Source of the DNA: Ferrimonas balearica
Lineage (GTDB): Bacteria; Pseudomonadota; Gammaproteobacteria; Enterobacterales; Shewanellaceae
Direction: 5' to 3'
Length of the DNA stretch: 64,000 bases
Assembly (NCBI RefSeq): GCF_019802085.1
Contig: NZ_JAHVHV010000001.1
Span: 1-64,000, forward strand
Both the position numbers and the translations under genes were made by a program. The notes under the pieces are model-generated. The model was not told the origin of the DNA. It saw only the letters and a program-made list of their open reading frames with translations, and made no database searches. The number at the start of each line of letters is the position of its first letter. Within the stretch, counting starts at the first letter, position 1. This document shows positions 59,925 to 64,000 of this stretch, piece by piece.

Positions 59925-60671
59925 ATGAAGATACTTGTCAGCAACGACGATGGCGTCCACGCCCCGGGGATCAAGGCCCTGAGCGACGCCCTGTCCGCCC
60001 TTGCCGAAACCGTGACCGTGGCGCCGGATCGCAACTGCTCCGGGGCGTCCAACTCCCTGACGCTGACCAACCCCCTGCGGGCCCAGCAACTGGACAACGG
60101 CTACATCCAGGTCAACGGCACCCCCACCGACTGCGTCCATCTGGCGATCCGCGAGCTGATGGACGGTGAGCCGGATCTGGTGGTTTCCGGCATCAACGCC
60201 GGGGCCAACCTGGGGGACGATACCCTCTACTCCGGTACGGTGGCGGCCGCCATGGAGGGGCGCCACCTGGGCCTGCCCACCATTGCCGTCTCCCTGGTGG
60301 GGCGCAAGTTGGAGCACTACGACACCGCCGCGGCCATCACCGCCCGCATCGTCAAAGGCCTGCTCCACAATCCGCTGCCCCGGGAGCAGATCCTCAATAT
60401 CAATGTGCCGGATCTGCCCCTGGCGGAGATCCAGGGGATCAAGGTGACGCGCCTCGGTGCCCGCCACAAGGCGGAGGGGATGGTGAAAACCCAGGACCCC
60501 GCCGGCCGAGACGTCTACTGGCTTGGTCCCCCTGGGGTGGAGCAGGACGCCGGCGAGGGCACCGACTTTCATGCGGTGGCCAACGGCTTCGTGTCGGTGA
60601 CGCCACTGACGGTGGATCTCACCGCCCACAGCCAGCTGACCACTCTGTCCCGCTGGTTCGACGCCCTATGA
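59925..60671 (+). CDS. surE: 5'/3'-nucleotidase SurE
   Basis: 248 aa from the ATG at 59925 ([10 protein letters not shown]); the metal-binding NDDG and [20 protein letters not shown] are clear. A longer frame from 59652 falls inside truD. Stress-survival phosphatase. Stop overlaps pcm by 4 bases. Confidence 0.96.
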   Translation: MKILVSNDDGVHAPGIKALSDALSALAETVTVAPDRNCSGASNSLTLTNPLRAQQLDNGYIQVNGTPTDCVHLAIRELMDGEPDLVVSGINAGANLGDDTLYSGTVAAAMEGRHLGLPTIAVSLVGRKLEHYDTAAAITARIVKGLLHNPLPREQILNINVPDLPLAEIQGIKVTRLGARHKAEGMVKTQDPAGRDVYWLGPPGVEQDAGEGTDFHAVANGFVSVTPLTVDLTAHSQLTTLSRWFDAL

Positions 60672-61306
60672 ACGGACCCGCCATGGCTTACGGTTCTCGA
60701 TTGAGTCAGCAACTGCAGGAGGGGGGGATCCGAGACCCTCGCGTGCTGCAGGCGATCACCCAGACCCCGCGCCAGCTGTTCGTGGACGGCGGCCTGGCGC
60801 TGCGGGCCTGGGAGAACACCGCCCTGCCCATCGGTCAGGGCCAGACCATCTCCCAGCCCTACATTGTGGCCCGCATGACCGAACTGCTGTTGGAGCGCTT
60901 GGGCCCGGGTCCGGTGCTGGAGATCGGCACAGGCTCCGGATATCAGGCGGCGATCCTGGCCAGCCTGGTGCCGCAGCTGTGCACCGTGGAGCGGATCAAA
61001 AGCTTGCAGATCCTGGCCCGGCGCCGCCTCAAGCAGCTGGACCTGCACAACATCGCCTTCAAGTACGGGGATGGTTGGCAGGGGTGGCCCAGTAAAGCCC
61101 CCTTCGGCGGGATCCTGGTGACCGCGGCGGCCAGTGAGGTGCCGCCGGCGCTGCTGGCCCAGTTGGCCGACAGCGGACGCCTGGTGATCCCGGTGGGGGA
61201 TCACTACCAGGTGCTGCGGGTGATCGATCGGGTGGGCGACGAGTGGGTCAGCCAGGACGTCGAGGCGGTGCGCTTCGTGCCCCTGGTGCCGGGAGAGACC
61301 GAGTAG
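60668..61306 (+). CDS. pcm: Protein-L-isoaspartate O-methyltransferase
   Basis: 212 aa. SAM-binding [16 protein letters not shown], and [17 protein letters not shown]. Repairs isoaspartyl residues in aged proteins. Alternative ATG at 60683. Stop is followed immediately by nlpD. Confidence 0.96.
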   Translation: MNGPAMAYGSRLSQQLQEGGIRDPRVLQAITQTPRQLFVDGGLALRAWENTALPIGQGQTISQPYIVARMTELLLERLGPGPVLEIGTGSGYQAAILASLVPQLCTVERIKSLQILARRRLKQLDLHNIAFKYGDGWQGWPSKAPFGGILVTAAASEVPPALLAQLADSGRLVIPVGDHYQVLRVIDRVGDEWVSQDVEAVRFVPLVPGETE

Positions 61307-62215
61307 ATGGCCCGGCTCGGCAGCCTCGCCCAGCGGATCAGACGGTTCGGACCGCTGACGCTGCTGTTGCTCGGGGGCTGCAGTTTTCACAGCCAAGACC
61401 CGGCGCCGGTGGAGAGCCTCTACACCGGCCAGACCTACCGGGAGCGCCCCAAGGGCAGCCTGCAGGGCCAGAGCTACCGGGTGCAACCGGGGGACACCCT
61501 CTACTCCATCGCCTGGGCCTCGGACCAGGATTTTCGCTCCCTGGCGGAGCGCAATAACCTCAGCGCCCCCTATCTGATCCGACCAGGTCAGATGCTTAGA
61601 TTATCTGGATCTGACCAAAGAGCTAACAATTCATCAACAGCCCCTACGCCGCGTCCGGCACCCGCCAAACCCAGAGCTGGCGCGGCCTCCACAGGGCAAG
61701 TCGCTAAAACACCCACAGAAAACCAACAGATCAAACCGGTTGATCCTGCCTCGCAGCCTAGTTATTCTGGATCGGCGTCTTCACAAACCGGCAACAAGCC
61801 CGGTGCGCTGTCGACGCCGCGAGACACCGCATTACCGGACCGCGTTGCCAAGTGGCGCTGGCCTGTTCAAGGCAAGATCGTTCGCCGTTTTTCGGCCACG
61901 GAGCAGGGCAACAAGGGACTCGATATTGCTGCCGCAGCGGGAACCCCGGTGCGCAGTGCCGCCGAAGGGCGGGTGGTGTACGCGGGGAGCGCTCTGCGTG
62001 GCTATGGCAAACTGATCATCATCAAACACTCCGATGAGTACCTCAGTGCCTACGCCCACAACAGGCGGATCCTGGTCGAAGAAAAACAAAGGGTCAGTGC
62101 TGGACAGCAGATCGCCGAAGTGGGGAACAGTGACGCCGACAGGGCCATGCTGCACTTCGAGATACGCTACAAAGGCAAGTCGGTCGATCCGTTACACTAT
62201 TTACCCCGAAAATGA
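61307..62215 (+). CDS. nlpD: Murein hydrolase activator NlpD
   Basis: 302 aa lipoprotein: signal and lipobox LLGGC (Cys25), LysM domain (YRVQPGDTLYSIAWASD, about 58-103), a low-complexity linker rich in Ser, Pro, Ala and Thr (about 104-180), and a C-terminal M23 fold. The M23 first zinc motif is KGLDIAA, where an active enzyme has His, so this domain is degenerate and acts as an activator of amidase AmiC. The linker DNA is noticeably AT-richer than the rest and probably carries the rpoS promoter. Confidence 0.93.
   Translation: MARLGSLAQRIRRFGPLTLLLLGGCSFHSQDPAPVESLYTGQTYRERPKGSLQGQSYRVQPGDTLYSIAWASDQDFRSLAERNNLSAPYLIRPGQMLRLSGSDQRANNSSTAPTPRPAPAKPRAGAASTGQVAKTPTENQQIKPVDPASQPSYSGSASSQTGNKPGALSTPRDTALPDRVAKWRWPVQGKIVRRFSATEQGNKGLDIAAAAGTPVRSAAEGRVVYAGSALRGYGKLIIIKHSDEYLSAYAHNRRILVEEKQRVSAGQQIAEVGNSDADRAMLHFEIRYKGKSVDPLHYLPRK
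61740..61768 (+). promoter_or_regulatory. Candidate rpoS promoter inside nlpD
   Basis: TTGATC at 61740-61745, 17 bp, TATTCT at 61763-61768, inside the AT-rich linker of nlpD. In E. coli the main rpoS promoter also lies within nlpD. The match to consensus is four of six in each box, so this is only a candidate. Confidence 0.5.
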
Positions 62216-62292
62216 CGGGGTCAGGGTTGTCAAACATGGAGGAAAAAACCGTGAGAATTGATTAGGTTTGGGACAAATTGGGAGATTAGCCA

Positions 62293-63282
62293 ATGAATCG
62301 CAAGAGCAACGCTTTTGATGATGTGGCTGCCGTCGATTTAAGCTGTACCGAGGTTGTGGGGACCCCGGCAGAAGTCGAAGCCAACGAAACTGAGGAAAAA
62401 ACCACCTCAGCCACCATAGACCAACTGGTCCAGGATGACCTTCAGAAGAACCTGGACGCCACCCAGCTGTACCTCAGCGAGATCGGGTTTTCCCCCTTGC
62501 TGACGGCCGAAGAGGAAGTCTACTACGCCCGTCGGGCGCAGCGAGACTGTGCGAAGTCCCGAAACCGGATGATCGAGAGCAATCTGCGTCTCGTGGTCAA
62601 GATTGCCCGCCGTTACAACAATCGAGGCCTGGCACTGCTGGATCTGATTGAAGAGGGGAACCTTGGATTGATCCGCGCCGTGGAGAAGTTCGATCCGGAA
62701 CGCGGCTTCCGCTTCTCAACCTACGCCACCTGGTGGATCCGTCAGACCATAGAGCGGGCCATCATGAACCAAACCCGCACCATCCGTCTGCCGATCCACG
62801 TGGTCAAAGAGCTGAACGTTTACCTGCGGACCGCTCGGGAGCTGGCCCATACCCTGGACCATGAGCCGACGGCCGAAGAGATCGCCATGAAGCTGGACAA
62901 GCCGGTGGAAGACGTCAGTCGGATGCTGAAGCTGAACGAGAAGATCAGCTCCGTGGATACCCCCATCGGGGGCGATTCGGATAAGGCACTGCTGGATGTG
63001 ATCGCCGACGACGATCGCGTTTGTCCCGAGGTGCAGGCCCAGGATGACGACATCAAGGGCTCCGTGGTGCGCTGGCTGGGTGAACTGAACTCCAAGCAAC
63101 GCGAAGTGCTGGCACGGCGGTTTGGTCTGCTGGGTTATGAGCCCTCCACCCTGGAGGACGTGGGACGGGAGATTGGCCTGACCCGGGAGAGGGTGAGGCA
63201 GATTCAGGTGGAGGCGCTGCGTCGTCTGCGGGAGCAGATCGGCTCACAGGGCCTGTCGGTGGAATCCCTGTTCAAACCTTAA
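62293..63282 (+). CDS. rpoS: RNA polymerase sigma factor RpoS
   Basis: 329 aa (E. coli 330). Region 1.2 [26 protein letters not shown], region 2.4 [19 protein letters not shown], region 3 and the 4.2 helix-turn-helix [20 protein letters not shown] are intact. Master regulator of stationary phase and general stress. GGAGA before the ATG. Confidence 0.97.
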   Translation: MNRKSNAFDDVAAVDLSCTEVVGTPAEVEANETEEKTTSATIDQLVQDDLQKNLDATQLYLSEIGFSPLLTAEEEVYYARRAQRDCAKSRNRMIESNLRLVVKIARRYNNRGLALLDLIEEGNLGLIRAVEKFDPERGFRFSTYATWWIRQTIERAIMNQTRTIRLPIHVVKELNVYLRTARELAHTLDHEPTAEEIAMKLDKPVEDVSRMLKLNEKISSVDTPIGGDSDKALLDVIADDDRVCPEVQAQDDDIKGSVVRWLGELNSKQREVLARRFGLLGYEPSTLEDVGREIGLTRERVRQIQVEALRRLREQIGSQGLSVESLFKP

Positions 63283-63303
63283 AGGGCAACCCGTCCAAAT
63301 GAG

Positions 63304-63332
63304 AAAACGCCGCTCAGTGAGCGGCGTTTTTT
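63304..63332. terminator. Terminator between rpoS and mutS
   Basis: AAAACGCCGCTC / GAGCGGCGTTTT with an AGT loop, between converging genes. Confidence 0.95.
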
Positions 63333-63338
63333 GTGGTC

Positions 63339-64000
63339 TCAGAGCTGGCCTTTGAGCCGGTAGAGGCAATCCAGGGCCTGGCGGGGGGTCAGGGCATCGG
63401 GATCCAACCGTTCCAGTTCCCCCACCACCGGGTGGGGCTCCGGCAGCAGGGCCAGTTGCGCCGGAGCGCTGGCGCTGCCCGGGTCACGGGTCGGTTGCTG
63501 CTCCAACAGGGCCAGACGGTTTTTCGCCGCCTGCACCACGACCTTGGGCACCCCGGCCAGGGCCGCCACCTGCAGGCCATAACTGCGGCTGGCCGGCCCC
63601 TCCTGCACCGCGTGCATAAAGGCGATGGTGTCGCCGTGTTCCACCGCGTCCAGGTGGACGTTGTACACCCCGTCGAGCTGCTCCGGCAACTGGGTCAACT
63701 CGAAGTAGTGGGTGGCAAACAGGGTCATCGCCTTGATCTGGCTTGCCAGGTGCTGGGCCGCGGCCCAGGCCAGGGAGAGCCCATCGTAGGTGGAGGTGCC
63801 CCGGCCAATCTCATCCATCAGCACCAGGCTGCGCTCGGTGGCGTTGTTGAGGATGTTGGCGGTTTCGGTCATCTCCACCATAAAGGTGGAACGACCCGAG
63901 GCGAGATCGTCCGAGGCGCCGATTCGGGTGAAGATCCGATCCACCGGACCGATGAGCGCGTGCTCGGCGGGAACGAAACTGCCGATGTGGGCCATCAGGG
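63339..64000 (-). CDS. mutS: DNA mismatch repair protein MutS (C-terminal part)
   Basis: Partial: the 5' end lies beyond the right edge of the window. The visible 220 residues hold the ATPase part from [10 protein letters not shown], with Walker [23 protein letters not shown] and [11 protein letters not shown], and the C-terminal helical tail. MutS finds mismatches and recruits MutL. Confidence 0.96.
   Translation of the reverse strand, partial: LMAHIGSFVPAEHALIGPVDRIFTRIGASDDLASGRSTFMVEMTETANILNNATERSLVLMDEIGRGTSTYDGLSLAWAAAQHLASQIKAMTLFATHYFELTQLPEQLDGVYNVHLDAVEHGDTIAFMHAVQEGPASRSYGLQVAALAGVPKVVVQAAKNRLALLEQQPTRDPGSASAPAQLALLPEPHPVVGELERLDPDALTPRQALDCLYRLKGQL

Overview
The window is a piece of gammaproteobacterial chromosome. 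The core gene order (lipB-lipA, ybeD, dacA-rlpA-mltB-rodA-mrdA-rlmH-rsfS-nadD-holA-lptE-leuS; nrdR-ribD-ribE-ribBA-ribH-nusB-thiL-pgpA; barA/rlmD-relA-mazG-pyrG-eno-ftsB-ispD-ispF-truD-surE-pcm-nlpD-rpoS, then mutS on the opposite strand) and the high GC of these genes fit the Shewanella/Ferrimonas branch of Alteromonadales. A Ferrimonas-like organism is my best inference; it cannot be proven from the sequence alone.

Bases 1-663 hold two tandem 5S rRNA genes (the end of an rRNA operon), a strong terminator, and a tRNA-Trp(CCA) gene with its own promoter. An 18.3 kb genomic island (about 639-18925) sits in the 3' end of that tRNA. It is bounded by an exact 26-bp direct repeat, and the tRNA-type terminator is present next to both repeat copies. 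The island has visibly lower GC than the core. It carries a tyrosine integrase, a protein with HUH-endonuclease-like motifs, a small HTH protein, an orphan DUF2384-type antitoxin-like protein, and a WYL-domain regulator of the BrxR/CapW type. Divergent from the regulator is a tight four-gene operon (DUF4258-like, secreted DUF2845, ADP-ribosylglycohydrolase, small membrane protein). A complete type I Zorya anti-phage operon (zorABCD) follows, then a PD-(D/E)XK/DUF4268 nuclease-like gene and an M15-peptidase-like gene.

Zorya is a described system. The part of the window that looks least described is the WYL-controlled four-gene operon. The intergenic region between it and the regulator contains a 12-bp perfect inverted repeat, and each arm overlaps the predicted -10 of one of the two divergent promoters.

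From 18926 onward everything looks like conserved chromosome: holD-rimI; lipoate synthesis; the peptidoglycan elongation cluster with ribosome, NAD and LPS assembly genes and leuS; ybeL/ettA; a Fur-box-preceded TonB-dependent receptor; glyA; the riboflavin/nusB/thiL/pgpA cluster, with a RibBA whose GTP cyclohydrolase II half lacks its zinc cysteines (RibBX type); barA facing rlmD-relA-mazG; pyrG-eno; and the ftsB-to-rpoS cluster. The rpoS gene probably also has a promoter inside nlpD. The window ends inside mutS, whose 5' part lies beyond the right edge.
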